Of a stretch of DNA of 64,000 nucleotides, positions 44,276 to 52,850 are shown one piece after another. Numbering within the stretch: the stretch's first letter is position 1; each line of letters begins with the position of its first letter. Source of the stretch: Nakamurella leprariae (GTDB taxonomy: Bacteria; Actinomycetota; Actinomycetes; Mycobacteriales; Nakamurellaceae); contig NZ_JAERWK010000021.1 of NCBI RefSeq assembly GCF_016918035.1, positions 1 through 64,000 of the forward strand. The letters are read 5' to 3'. Both the position numbers and the translations under genes were made by a program. A model generated the notes under the pieces. That model was given only the letters and a program-made list of their open reading frames with translations. It was not told the origin of the DNA and made no database searches.

Positions 44276-45191
44276 GGACATCAACTCCTGCGTGGTCTGG
44301 CGGCGGATCCGGGTCCACGGGTTGCGCGGAGGAAGCGGACCGTCGCCTGGGAAGGGACGGACCTGGCCACGCGTCGTTGCGGGATCAGGGAATGCCAGAG
44401 ATTAACCAGATCAGCGCGCCGCGTCGCCCCCGGAAGTGAGTAAGCCAGGCCACAGAATCGTGAAAGTTGAGCACTTGCGATGTGGTTCATCGCACCTCGT
44501 GTTGAGAAATGTTGGCCACTGCTCGTGGGCGGGTGAACGCGTCGGATCATGATCCGGCTGGTTGACCACTCATGAACTCGAGTTGAACGGCCACCGGGGA
44601 CGGGCCGGCCGACGGACGGACCCCGAGTGACGGAGCACGCCGCGACCTGCCCCGATCCGACGGGCAGGCCGATCGCGGCGCCGGCCGGGGACGATCCGCC
44701 GGCCGCACCGCGCTCCCGCCGGGCGCGACCGGGACGATCCCCGATCACCGGGCAGGGATTCCGCCCCGCGACCGACTGGTCGACCACATCGGCTCGGGGT
44801 TGCCGAGATCATCGATCCGCGCCGGTGAATGCGGAATGCATTCCCGGACGGGCACCGGTCATTTCCGGCGCGCATTTCCGGCCGCCCCCGAGCCAGGTCG
44901 GCGCGCCCGGGGACGGTCGCACCCGGGTGCCCGTCGGACGGCGCCGGTAGCGTGCTGACCGCGCACGTCGCCGATCGGGGGACGACCCCGAGTCGCGTTC
45001 CGGGTGCATTCCGGGGCCGGTCAGGGGAACGGACTGACGCTGCACCGACGGCGACCAGGACACAGTGATCGCACGCCCGGACCGTCCGGTGCGTCGCAGC
45101 GAGCACCGGCCTGCGGGCCGGGGAAGGAGCGCACCGTGTCGCTGGCACCACCGGGACTCCCGGTCGGTCGGGTCGGTCAGGGGGGAGCGCC
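44276..45191. other. Gene-poor 0.9-kb region upstream of pckG and the ABC exporter
   Basis: The part at 44400-44620 is visibly lower in GC than its surroundings and probably holds the pckG promoter; it contains the palindrome GGATCATGATCC (44544-44555) and the repeat at 44476-44494. The remaining 570 bp has open frames (for example plus 44627-44950) whose codon third positions lose GC bias and whose products match nothing I know. No hairpin terminator or RNA gene was recognised. Confidence 0.5.
44476..44494. promoter_or_regulatory. Inverted repeat upstream of pckG
   Basis: TGCGATG-TGGTT-CATCGCA is a perfect 7-bp inverted repeat about 200 bases ahead of pckG in a lower-GC stretch. It could bind a regulator of gluconeogenesis. 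Confidence 0.45.
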
Positions 45192-46148
45192 GTGATCGAG
45201 GTGAACGGCTTGACCAAGGTGTACGGACGGACTGTGGCCGTCGACGATCTGACCTTCCGGGTCGAACCGGGGACCGTCACCGGCTTCCTCGGTCCCAACG
45301 GCGCGGGCAAGTCGACGACGATGCGGATGATCCTCGGGCTGGACAACCCGACCCGGGGCACGGCGCTCATCGACGGGCAGCCGTACTCACAGCTCCGGCG
45401 GCCGCTGACCAAGATCGGCGCTCTGCTCGACGCCAACTGGATCCACCCGAACCGCTCGGCCCGCGCGCACCTGCAGTTCCTGGCCGCGTCCAACAAGCTG
45501 CCCCGGGCCCGCGTCGGTGAGGTGCTCGACCTGGTCGGGCTGACCCAGGTGGGCAAGAAGAACGCCGGCCAGTTCTCCCTCGGCATGAAGCAACGGCTCG
45601 GCCTGGCCTCGGCGCTGCTCGGCGATCCGCAGGTGCTGCTCTTCGACGAGCCGGTCAACGGCCTCGATCCCGAGGGCATCCACTGGATCCGCACGTTCAT
45701 GAAGAGTCTGGCCGCGCAGGGCCGGACGGTGCTCGTCTCGTCCCACCTGCTGTCCGAGATGGCACTCACCGCCGATCATCTCGTGGTCATCGGCCGCGGC
45801 AAGCTGATCGCGGCGATGAGCACGGCCGACTTCATCAGCCGGTCCACCGAGTCGACCGTCCGGGTGCGGAGCCCGCAGCTGGCCGACCTGGCCGCGCTGC
45901 TGCAGCGCAACGGCGCCACCGTGGTGCCCGACGGCGAGGCGGCGTCCGTCCGCGGTCTGCCCATCGAGCAGATCGGCGAACTGGCCGCCGGTGCCGGCGC
46001 CGTGCTGCACGAGCTGGCGTCGCAACAGGGCTCGCTCGAAGAGGCGTTCATGCAGATCACCGGCGAGTCGGTGGAGTACAGCACCGACCGTCCCCCGGCC
46101 GCCCCGACCGCCCCGGCGGTCCCGACCCCCGGACCGGTGACCCGATGA
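45192..46148 (+). CDS. ABC transporter ATP-binding protein
   Basis: The 318-residue protein has Walker A GPNGAGKST, Q-loop region, signature FSLGMKQRLG, Walker B VLLFDEPVNGLD and the switch His in LVSSHLLSE. A C-terminal domain of about 90 residues (VRVRSPQLADLAALLQRNG) is typical of DrrA-like exporters. CAGGGGGGAGCGCC precedes the GTG start. It overlaps its permease gene by ATGA. The substrate is unknown; bacitracin-, antibiotic- or lipid-type exporters share this build. Confidence 0.93.
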   Translation: MIEVNGLTKVYGRTVAVDDLTFRVEPGTVTGFLGPNGAGKSTTMRMILGLDNPTRGTALIDGQPYSQLRRPLTKIGALLDANWIHPNRSARAHLQFLAASNKLPRARVGEVLDLVGLTQVGKKNAGQFSLGMKQRLGLASALLGDPQVLLFDEPVNGLDPEGIHWIRTFMKSLAAQGRTVLVSSHLLSEMALTADHLVVIGRGKLIAAMSTADFISRSTESTVRVRSPQLADLAALLQRNGATVVPDGEAASVRGLPIEQIGELAAGAGAVLHELASQQGSLEEAFMQITGESVEYSTDRPPAAPTAPAVPTPGPVTR

Positions 46149-46900
46149 CCCTGATCAACGTCGAACGCATCAAGCTGTTCACGACCCGCTCGCCGTACTG
46201 GTGCCTGGCGCTGATCCTGGTCGCCGCCGTCGGCTTCGCGCTGATCTTCGGCCTGGCCGAACAGGGTCGTGAGGCGACGGTCTTCCTGTCCCAGATCGGA
46301 CTGCAGCTCGGCCTGTCCGTCTTCATGGTGCTGGCCGTGCTGGCGGTGACCACCGAGTACCGGTTCGGCACCATCCGCACCACGTTCCTGGCCGTGCCGC
46401 AGCGAGTCCGGACCCTCGTGGCCAAGACCGTGCTGCTGGTCGTGCTCGGCGCGGTGGTCGGCCTGATCGCGGCCTTCCTCGCCTTCTTCCTGACCAAGAC
46501 GCTGGCCACCTTCCCGGAGGAGCCGCTGGTCCTGGAGACCGGCGAGCAGTGGCGGATGGTGGCCGGACACGCCGCCCTGTTCGCCATCGGCGCGATCATC
46601 GCGGTGGCGGTCGGCATCCTGGTGCGGCAGTCGGCCGGGGCGATCGCCATCGTGCTGCTCTGGCCGCTGCTCATCGAGTCGCTCATCCAGCTGATCCCGA
46701 ACATCGGGCCGGACATCCAGCCGTGGATGCCGTTCACCGCGGGGGCGAAGTTCGTCTCGCCGACCGACGGCGGCGCCGGTGGCATGTTCAACATCGGCCA
46801 GAGCGGGCCCACGGCGGTCCAGGGACTGCTCGTCTTCCTGGCCACCGGCATCGTGCTGTGGGTGATCAGCCTGATCGTGCTGAACCGTCGGGACGCCTGA
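46145..46900 (+). CDS. ABC transporter permease (ABC-2 type)
   Basis: The 251-residue protein has six predicted membrane helices in the ABC-2 arrangement. It begins NVERIKLFTTRSPYW, the cytoplasmic amphipathic start of this family, and has TTEYRFGTIRTTFLAVPQR, the coupling-helix region that contacts the ATPase. The ATG overlaps the stop of the ATPase gene. Together they make a two-component exporter. Confidence 0.9.
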   Translation: MTLINVERIKLFTTRSPYWCLALILVAAVGFALIFGLAEQGREATVFLSQIGLQLGLSVFMVLAVLAVTTEYRFGTIRTTFLAVPQRVRTLVAKTVLLVVLGAVVGLIAAFLAFFLTKTLATFPEEPLVLETGEQWRMVAGHAALFAIGAIIAVAVGILVRQSAGAIAIVLLWPLLIESLIQLIPNIGPDIQPWMPFTAGAKFVSPTDGGAGGMFNIGQSGPTAVQGLLVFLATGIVLWVISLIVLNRRDA

Positions 46901-46907
46901 CCTCTGG

Positions 46908-47501
46908 TCAGGAACCGATCAGCCCGGTCATCCAGCGCACCACGGCGTCCGCGACGGCAGCATCCTGCCCGCGGACGTCGTGGGCGCCGGGCAGCCACTG
47001 CTGCGTCACCGGCCCCGGGATGGCCGGGACACGGGCGTCGAACTCGGCCGGGCTGCCGAACGGGTCCCGGTCCCCGCCCACGAAGAGCACCGGCACCCGC
47101 AGATCTCCGAAGTGCTCGACCCGCAGCCGGTCCGGCTTGCCCGGCGGGTGCAGCGGGTAGCTGAGCAGGGCCAGGCCGGCGGCCGGCAGACCCTGGGCCA
47201 CGGCCATCGAGCACATCCGGCCACCGAACGAACGGCCGCCGAGCACCAGGTGCTCCACCCCACAGCCCCACTCGTCGGCCAGCCGCCCGGCCTCGGCCTC
47301 GAGGTGGGCGATCGCCACCGGCGGACGGTCGGGCGCCCGCCGTCCGGCCAGCCGGTACGGGAAGTCGATCCTGGCCACCGGCAGTCCGATGGCGTCGAGG
47401 ACGGCCCGCTCCACCGCCAGCAGCGTGTGGTGGTGCCGGTCCGCGCCGGCACCCGGGGTGAGCAGCAGTCCTCTCGGTGGAGGCACACGCTCGGTCGTCA
47501 T
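46908..47501 (-). CDS. Alpha/beta hydrolase of the KANL3/Tex30 type
   Basis: The 197-residue protein is a compact alpha/beta hydrolase: LLLTPGAGADRHHHTL (oxyanion loop), GGRSFGGRM (Ser nucleophile), FVGGDRDPFGS (Asp) and PGAHDVRG (His). The short length and GGRSxGG elbow place it with the dienelactone-hydrolase-related KANL3/Tex30 family, whose substrates are not known. It converges on the ABC permease with only seven bases between stops. Confidence 0.82.
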   Translation of the reverse strand: MTTERVPPPRGLLLTPGAGADRHHHTLLAVERAVLDAIGLPVARIDFPYRLAGRRAPDRPPVAIAHLEAEAGRLADEWGCGVEHLVLGGRSFGGRMCSMAVAQGLPAAGLALLSYPLHPPGKPDRLRVEHFGDLRVPVLFVGGDRDPFGSPAEFDARVPAIPGPVTQQWLPGAHDVRGQDAAVADAVVRWMTGLIGS

Positions 47502-47599
47502 CGGACTCCCTCCGTCAGGCCCGCCCGATCATCACACCGCCCCGGGGATCGCCCGCCGAGCTGACCGGATCGCTCCCGGCCGGCCGATACCCTTCGGCG

Positions 47600-48337
47600 G
47601 TGCAGGACGCCCGTATCCATCCCAGCAGCATCGCGCTCGCCGACGGCCGCCCCCCGGAGTTCCGGCGGGTGGTCAGCTTCCACCCGCGGGGTGGCCGGCT
47701 GAACGACGTGCAGCGGCGCGCCTTCGACGCGCACGCCGACCGCTGGTACCGCGAGGCCGCCCAGTTCGACCGCCCGCTGGACGAGGCCGACCAGGTCGAG
47801 CTGTTCGGCCGCCCGGCGCCGCTGGTGCTGGAGATCGGCTCGGGCATGGGCGAGTCGACCGCAGCCATGGCCGCGGTCCGGCCGGACGTCAACCTCCTGG
47901 CCGTCGAGGTCTACAAGCCGGGCGTGGCCCAGACCATGCACCACCTGGCGCGGGCCGGTGTCGACACCGTCCGGATCATCCGCGGCGACGGCGTCGCGGT
48001 GCTCACCGACCTCATCCGGCCGGACTCGCTGTTCGAGGTGTGGCTGTTCTTCCCGGACCCCTGGCCGAAGACCCGGCACCTGAAGCGCCGGCTGGTCACG
48101 CCGGACTTCACCGAGCTGGTGGCCTCCCGCCTCGCGCCGGGCGGCACCTTCAGGCTGGCCACCGACTGGGCCCCGTACGCCGCCCAGATGCTCGCCGCCT
48201 GCTCGGCCACCGACGAACTGCGCAACGCCGCCTCGGGCTGGGCGCCGCGCCCGACCTTCCGACCGCGCACCCGGTTCGAGCGCCGCGGCCTGGCCGAGGG
48301 CCGGGAGATCTTCGATCTGGAGTTCGTCCGCCGCTGA
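47600..48337 (+). CDS. trmB: tRNA (guanine-46-N7)-methyltransferase
   Basis: The 245-residue protein contains the SAM-binding LVLEIGSGMGESTAAMA and the TrmB hallmark FFPDPWPKTRHLKRRL, followed by LAPGGTFRLATDW. It methylates G46 in the variable loop of tRNA. GTG 47600 gives a start close to the conserved RVVSFHPRGGRL. It is divergent from the small hydrolase gene, 98 bp apart. Confidence 0.93.
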   Translation: MQDARIHPSSIALADGRPPEFRRVVSFHPRGGRLNDVQRRAFDAHADRWYREAAQFDRPLDEADQVELFGRPAPLVLEIGSGMGESTAAMAAVRPDVNLLAVEVYKPGVAQTMHHLARAGVDTVRIIRGDGVAVLTDLIRPDSLFEVWLFFPDPWPKTRHLKRRLVTPDFTELVASRLAPGGTFRLATDWAPYAAQMLAACSATDELRNAASGWAPRPTFRPRTRFERRGLAEGREIFDLEFVRR

Positions 48338-48675
48338 TCGTCGTCCGCACCCCCGCCGGTTGCGTCGTCGTGATGATGGTCACCGGCGGACGATCACTCT
48401 CACCGTTCTCCCATGGCCGCTTGACCACTGTTTGACCATCGGTCGACTTTCCGATGACGGTCGTCGCGACCGAACCGTCGGCGGCGGGGCCGTCCGGAGC
48501 GGTTGTCCGACAACGACTCCCGCCCCGTGGATGCGTGCCGAGCCGGGACGGGAACGGCACCGTCCCGCCGCACGCGCCGCCGGACACCGAGGTCCTCCGG
48601 CATTCCTGGTCGTTCTCTCCCGCATCGTCTCGAATTGGTCAAGCGTTCCCGGGAAGAATTCGCACGAATGTCACA
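48338..48675. other. 338-bp intergenic region
   Basis: No gene is supported. Near its left end TTGACCA occurs twice 11 bp apart (48421-48427 and 48432-48438), a spacing used by OmpR-family response regulators. The right end is lower in GC and probably carries the promoter of the GT87 gene. Confidence 0.45.
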
Positions 48676-50037
48676 ATGGCCGACGTGACGACCCTGGAAC
48701 GCGCTGCCTCAGCACCGTTGGCCCGGCTGTCGGGCTGGTGGACCGGGCTGTCCCGACCGGGCCGGGTGTCGGTCACCGTGCTCACCACCGCGCTGGCCGC
48801 GCTGGCCGTCTACTGGTGGGCGCACGTCGTCGTCGGACCCCACCACCACCAGTTCGACCTGGCCATCTACTACCGAGCCGTCAACTTCTGGACCGCGGGC
48901 AACGAGCTGTACGACTACGCCCAGCCGGACCCGGTCAACATCTCGCTCGGCTTCACCTACCCGCCGGTGGCCGCCGTCCTGATGGCACCGATGGCCGCCC
49001 TGCCGTTCGACGTGGTGTCGGCCATCACCGTGACGCTCATCGTGCTGGCCACCGCAGCGTGTGTCGGGCTGCTGCTGCGCGAGCGGATCAGCCTGCCCCG
49101 TGGGCTGTGGCCGATGGTGATCGGCCTGGTCACCGCGGTCGCGTTCCTGCTCGAGCCGATGCGGCAGACGATCGGGTTCGGTCAGGTGAACGCCTTCCTG
49201 ATGCTGCTCGTGCTGGTCGACCTGCTGGTCCTGGTGCCCCGCGGCAGCCGGTTCGCCGGCATCGGGGTCGGACTGGCGCTGGCCATCAAGCTGACCCCGG
49301 GCATCTTCCTGCTGTACCTGTTGCTGGGCCGGCACTGGCGACCGCTCATCACCGCGGTCGTCAGCGCGGCGGCGGTCACCCTGCTGGCCGCCGCGGTGGC
49401 CTCGGCCGAGTCGTGGCGGTTCTTCACGTCCCTGCTCTTCGACAACGGCCGCGTCGGGTTCGTCGGCTCCAGCGCCAACCAGTCCATCAACGGGTTGCTG
49501 GCGCGCTTCACCGCGCCGGAGCCGCCGAGCACCGCGGTGTGGATCGCGCTGTCGCTGCTGGTGCTGGCCGTCGGCGCCTGGCGGATCCGCCTCGCGATCG
49601 CGGCGGACGACCGGCTGCTGGCGATCACCCTCACCGGCCTGGTCGGCGTGCTGATCAGCCCGGTGAGCTGGCCGCACCACATCGTCTGGGCCCTGCCCGC
49701 GGTGATCATCCTGGGCGCCTGGCTCGTCCGGTCGGCCGTCGACCTCGCCGCGCAGCGGCAGGCCGGGCGTGGCCCCACCGGGCGGCAGCTGCGCGGGCTA
49801 GCCGGTCCGGTCGCGTTGGTGCTGACCGGGGTGCTGATCTGGGGGTGCGACACCCGGATCCTGTTCCACCTCCCGGACGTGGACTACTCCGACCGGGGGC
49901 CCGTCGCCATCCTGCTCGGCAGCCTGCCCATGTTCTGGGTGCTGGCCGCCGTGCTGCTGCTGCCGACGGGGACCCGGGCCCGGGTCGAGCCGGCGATCAG
50001 TCCCGCGCGGTCGGCTGCGGTTCGGCCAGCCAGCTGA
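48676..50037 (+). CDS. GT87-family (DUF2029) mannosyltransferase-like membrane protein
   Basis: The 453-residue protein has about 10-12 membrane helices. The first periplasmic loop carries the family's acidic site, HHHQFDLAIYYRAVNFWTAG, followed by GFTYPPVAAVLMAP. Helix 5 has FGQVNAFLMLLVLVDLL, and later ANQSINGLLARF and PVSWPHHIVW. This matches GT87 polyprenyl-phosphate-mannose-dependent alpha-mannosyltransferases that build phosphatidylinositol mannosides or lipomannan in actinobacteria (for example PimE). Its 3' end overlaps the convergent CoA-transferase gene by 41 bp. Confidence 0.85.
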   Translation: MADVTTLERAASAPLARLSGWWTGLSRPGRVSVTVLTTALAALAVYWWAHVVVGPHHHQFDLAIYYRAVNFWTAGNELYDYAQPDPVNISLGFTYPPVAAVLMAPMAALPFDVVSAITVTLIVLATAACVGLLLRERISLPRGLWPMVIGLVTAVAFLLEPMRQTIGFGQVNAFLMLLVLVDLLVLVPRGSRFAGIGVGLALAIKLTPGIFLLYLLLGRHWRPLITAVVSAAAVTLLAAAVASAESWRFFTSLLFDNGRVGFVGSSANQSINGLLARFTAPEPPSTAVWIALSLLVLAVGAWRIRLAIAADDRLLAITLTGLVGVLISPVSWPHHIVWALPAVIILGAWLVRSAVDLAAQRQAGRGPTGRQLRGLAGPVALVLTGVLIWGCDTRILFHLPDVDYSDRGPVAILLGSLPMFWVLAAVLLLPTGTRARVEPAISPARSAAVRPAS

Positions 50038-51259
50038 GCACGGCCTCGGTGTGCTGCCCCAGCATCGGTGGGGCGGTGTGCCGGCGGGTCCACTCACTGC
50101 CGTCGCTGTCGAAGAACCGCAGCGGCGGACCGGGCAGCTCGACCGGACCCAGGGTCGGATGGTCGACCTCGATGACCAGCCCCTGCGAGCGGGTCTGGTC
50201 CCACTCGTAGACCTGCTGCAGGTTCTTCACCTCCCCGCTGGGCACGCCCACCTCGTTGAGCCGGGCCAGCAGTTCGGCGGTGGTGAACCGACCGAAGGCG
50301 TCCTCGACGGCGGCGCGGACGGCGATCTTGTTGGCCACCCGCTGGCTGTTGCTGGCGAAGCCCGGCGCGTCCACCGGCAGGCCGAAGGCCGGCGCGAACC
50401 GCTGCCACAGCCCCTCGGACCCGACGGCGATCTGCACGGTGCCGTCCGAGGAGTGGAACAGGCCGTACGGGCAGATGGCCGGGTGGTGGTTGCCCTCGGC
50501 CACCGGGACCTCCTTGGCCACCGTCCACCGGGTGCCCTGGTAGGCGTGCACGCCGACGACGCCGGCCAGCAGCGAGGTGCGCACCACGCGTCCTCGGCCG
50601 GTCCGGGCCCGCTCGTGCAGGGCGGCCAGCACGCCGTAGGCGCCGTACATGCCCGACACCACGTCGGAGATCGGCACGCCGACCTTGGTCGGTTCGTCGG
50701 CCGCCGGGCCGGTCATCGACATGAGCCCGGCCTCGCCCTGGGCGATCTGGTCGTAGCCGGCGCGGCCGCCCTGCGGCCCGTCGTGCCCGAAGCCGGAGAT
50801 CGACAGCACGACCAGGCGCGGGTTGAGCTGGTCCAGCACCTCCATCGGGAAGCCCAGCCGGTCGAGCACGCCCGGCCGGAAGTTCTCCATGAGCACGTCG
50901 CTGCGTCGGATGAGCTCGGTGAGCGCGGACTTGCCGGCCTCGCTCTTGAGATCGAGGGTGATCGACTCCTTGTTGCGGTTGCAGGACAGGAAGTACGTCG
51001 CGACCAGGTCCTCCGGCGAGGTGCCGTCCTCGGCACGGGTCAGTTCGCCGGTGGCGCCCGGCGGGCCGACGAACGGCGGTCCCCAGCCGCGGGTGTCGTC
51101 CCCGTTGCCGGGGGTCTCCACCTTGATCACCCGGGCACCCAGGTCGGCGAGCATCATGGCCGCGTGCGGGCCGGCGAGGGCCCGGGTCAGGTCGACCACC
51201 GTCACGTCGCTCAGCGGTCCGCTCCCGATCACCGGAGCCTGGTCGTCCACTGCTGTCAC
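49997..51259 (-). CDS. CaiB/BaiF-family CoA transferase
   Basis: The 420-residue class III CoA transferase has VVDLTRALAGPHAAMMLADLGARVIKVE, SITLDLKSEAGKSAL, ENFRPGVLDRLGF, SISGFGHDGPQGGRAGYDQIAQGEAG (the Asp here is likely the one that carries the acyl group) and GVPISDVVSGMYG. It moves CoA between carboxylic acids, usually in catabolism of organic acids, bile-acid-like or carnitine-like compounds. GGAGGACAGC precedes GTG 51259. Confidence 0.9.
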   Translation of the reverse strand: MTAVDDQAPVIGSGPLSDVTVVDLTRALAGPHAAMMLADLGARVIKVETPGNGDDTRGWGPPFVGPPGATGELTRAEDGTSPEDLVATYFLSCNRNKESITLDLKSEAGKSALTELIRRSDVLMENFRPGVLDRLGFPMEVLDQLNPRLVVLSISGFGHDGPQGGRAGYDQIAQGEAGLMSMTGPAADEPTKVGVPISDVVSGMYGAYGVLAALHERARTGRGRVVRTSLLAGVVGVHAYQGTRWTVAKEVPVAEGNHHPAICPYGLFHSSDGTVQIAVGSEGLWQRFAPAFGLPVDAPGFASNSQRVANKIAVRAAVEDAFGRFTTAELLARLNEVGVPSGEVKNLQQVYEWDQTRSQGLVIEVDHPTLGPVELPGPPLRFFDSDGSEWTRRHTAPPMLGQHTEAVLSWLAEPQPTARD

Positions 51260-51678
51260 GCTGTCCTCCGCACCTGCTGGAACGCCCACCGAACACGATT
51301 CGGCGGGCGTTGCCGGATGGCCCCGCGGAACGGTCGCCGAGCTGCGCCGTCGCGGGTTCGGCCCGGGTCCGGGCCTGGGTGAGTGCGGCCACGCCGCCGC
51401 GTCCCGTCGTGGGGCTCCGATCCTGCCAGGTCCGTCGTCACGATCGGGCCCCGGTGTTTGCCGCCGGGCGCGCGGGGCACTGGCACAGTGAGAAGGTGAT
51501 GCCCGAGGGGCGCGGTCGCCCGGGGTCGCGGCACGCCCGCGGCCCGGGGGACGTCCCCGATGGACAGCACCGACGAACCGACACCGTCGAACACCACCGT
51601 CGCCGCATCGTGTGGCACGGGCGCCCCCGGGCCGTCCGGCCCCGGCGTCAGGCGAGCACTCGAGGAGGACATCCCGTC
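51260..51678. other. 419-bp divergent intergenic region upstream of dps
   Basis: No gene is supported. It must hold the promoters of the CoA-transferase (leftward) and dps (rightward), but no good -35/-10 pair stood out. Confidence 0.45.
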
Positions 51679-52299
51679 ATGGCCAAGCGACAGCCGCTCC
51701 CCCGCTACACCGTCCCGTCCCTGACCCCCGAGGTCGGCGGCAAGGTGGCAGCCATCCTGCAGCAGCGGCTCAACGCGATGAACGACCTGCACCTGACCCT
51801 CAAGCACGTGCACTGGAACGTGGTCGGGCCACACTTCATCTCGGTGCACGAGATGATCGACCCGCAGGTCGAGGTGATCCGCGGCTACGCCGACGAGATC
51901 GCCGAGCGGATCGCCACCCTGGGCCTCTCGCCCAAGGGCACCCCCGGCGCCATCGTCGAGGGCCGCACCTGGAGCGACTACTCCATCGACCGGGCCGACA
52001 CCATCGCCCACCTGGGCGCGCTGGACGTCGTCTACCAGGGCGTGATCGAGGACCACCGCAAGGCGGCCGAGGACACCGAGGAGTCCGACACCGTCACCAA
52101 CGACCTGCTGGTCGGGCAGCTGCACCAGATCGAGCTGTTCCACTGGTTCATCCGGGCCCACCTGGAGTCGGCCTCGGGCTCCCTGGCCACCGCCGGGTTG
52201 ACCACCGAGTCCGACGCGGCCGTGGCCGGCGAGGAGTTCAGCGACGAGTCGGCCGGCGTGAACGGCCAGGACTCGACGTCGGCCTCCTCCACCAGCTGA
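51679..52299 (+). CDS. dps: Dps-family ferritin-like protein
   Basis: The 206-residue protein is a four-helix Dps: LQQRLNAMNDLHLTLKHVHWNVVGPHFISVHEMID supplies the ferroxidase histidines and Asp, and EVIRGYADEIAERIATLG supplies the Glu, at the dimer interface. It stores iron and shields DNA during starvation or oxidative stress as a dodecamer. The tail after residue 170 is Ser/Asp-rich and probably flexible. GAGGAGG precedes the ATG. A strong hairpin follows. Confidence 0.93.
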   Translation: MAKRQPLPRYTVPSLTPEVGGKVAAILQQRLNAMNDLHLTLKHVHWNVVGPHFISVHEMIDPQVEVIRGYADEIAERIATLGLSPKGTPGAIVEGRTWSDYSIDRADTIAHLGALDVVYQGVIEDHRKAAEDTEESDTVTNDLLVGQLHQIELFHWFIRAHLESASGSLATAGLTTESDAAVAGEEFSDESAGVNGQDSTSASSTS

Positions 52300-52346
52300 C
52301 CCATCGGTCCGGGGCGGCGTCGGTCGTTCCGGACTCCCGGCACGAC

Positions 52347-52715
52347 TCAGCCGGTCGACCCCGAACGGGTCGACCGGCTGGCTCGCGTCGAGGCCAGGTG
52401 ATCACGCAGCTCGAGCAGCCGCACGCGGGCGGTCAACAGATCGCCGAGCTGTTCACCGACGGTGCGGCCGCCCAGCAGGGTCTGCCAGCGGTCGTACCGC
52501 TCGGCCTCCAGCGCCGGCAACGACGGCGGACCGGGCAGGTCGGCGATCAGCGCGATGGCCGCGTCCGTGACCTCGGCGCGGGTGGTGTCGTCAACACGGT
52601 CGAGGACGGTGAGCATCCGGCTGCGGGCCACGACCGGGGGCAGCCGCCGCTCGGCGCAGTCGATGGCCGACGCGGCCAGCCACCGCATGATCGAGTCTTG
52701 ACGCTTCTTCCTCAC
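52347..52715 (-). CDS. Hypothetical helical protein
   Basis: The 122-residue protein begins with a basic stretch (RKKRQD) and is mostly helical (MRWLAASAIDCAERRLPP, SRMLTVLDRVDDTTRAEVTDAAIALI, LGDLLTARVRLLELRDHLA). The last codons are encoded by the terminator hairpin shared with dps, giving a Ser/Thr/Arg tail. GTG 52715 is suggested by AGGA upstream; ATG 52757 and ATG 52688 are alternatives. No family recognised. Confidence 0.55.
   Translation of the reverse strand: MRKKRQDSIMRWLAASAIDCAERRLPPVVARSRMLTVLDRVDDTTRAEVTDAAIALIADLPGPPSLPALEAERYDRWQTLLGGRTVGEQLGDLLTARVRLLELRDHLASTRASRSTRSGSTG
52348..52380. terminator. Strong hairpin downstream of dps
   Basis: A perfect 14-bp stem CAGCCGGTCGACCC / GGGTCGACCGGCTG with a five-base loop lies 48 bases after dps. 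It also overlaps the last codons of the convergent gene. Confidence 0.8.
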
Positions 52716-52738
52716 TTTTTCATCCTGCGTCTGAAAAA
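52716..52738. promoter_or_regulatory. AT-rich inverted repeat at the start of the hypothetical gene
   Basis: TTTTTCA and TGAAAAA form a perfect 7-bp inverted repeat around nine bases, directly abutting GTG 52715 on the minus strand. The A/T tracts are striking in this GC-rich DNA; it may be an operator or hide the ribosome binding site. Confidence 0.5.
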
Positions 52739-52850
52739 CCGGCAGATCGTGTCGCATCGGTGTGACCTGGAACGGGCCGGCACAGATCACACGCCGAGAG
52801 ATCGACTCTCAGTCATGGCCTGGTCACTGTCCGCCGTCCACACTGACCGC

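Noticed and set aside
44627-44950. 107-codon plus-strand frame starting GTG
   Set aside because: Codon third positions lose their GC bias in its second half, there is no good ribosome binding site, and the product is low-complexity.
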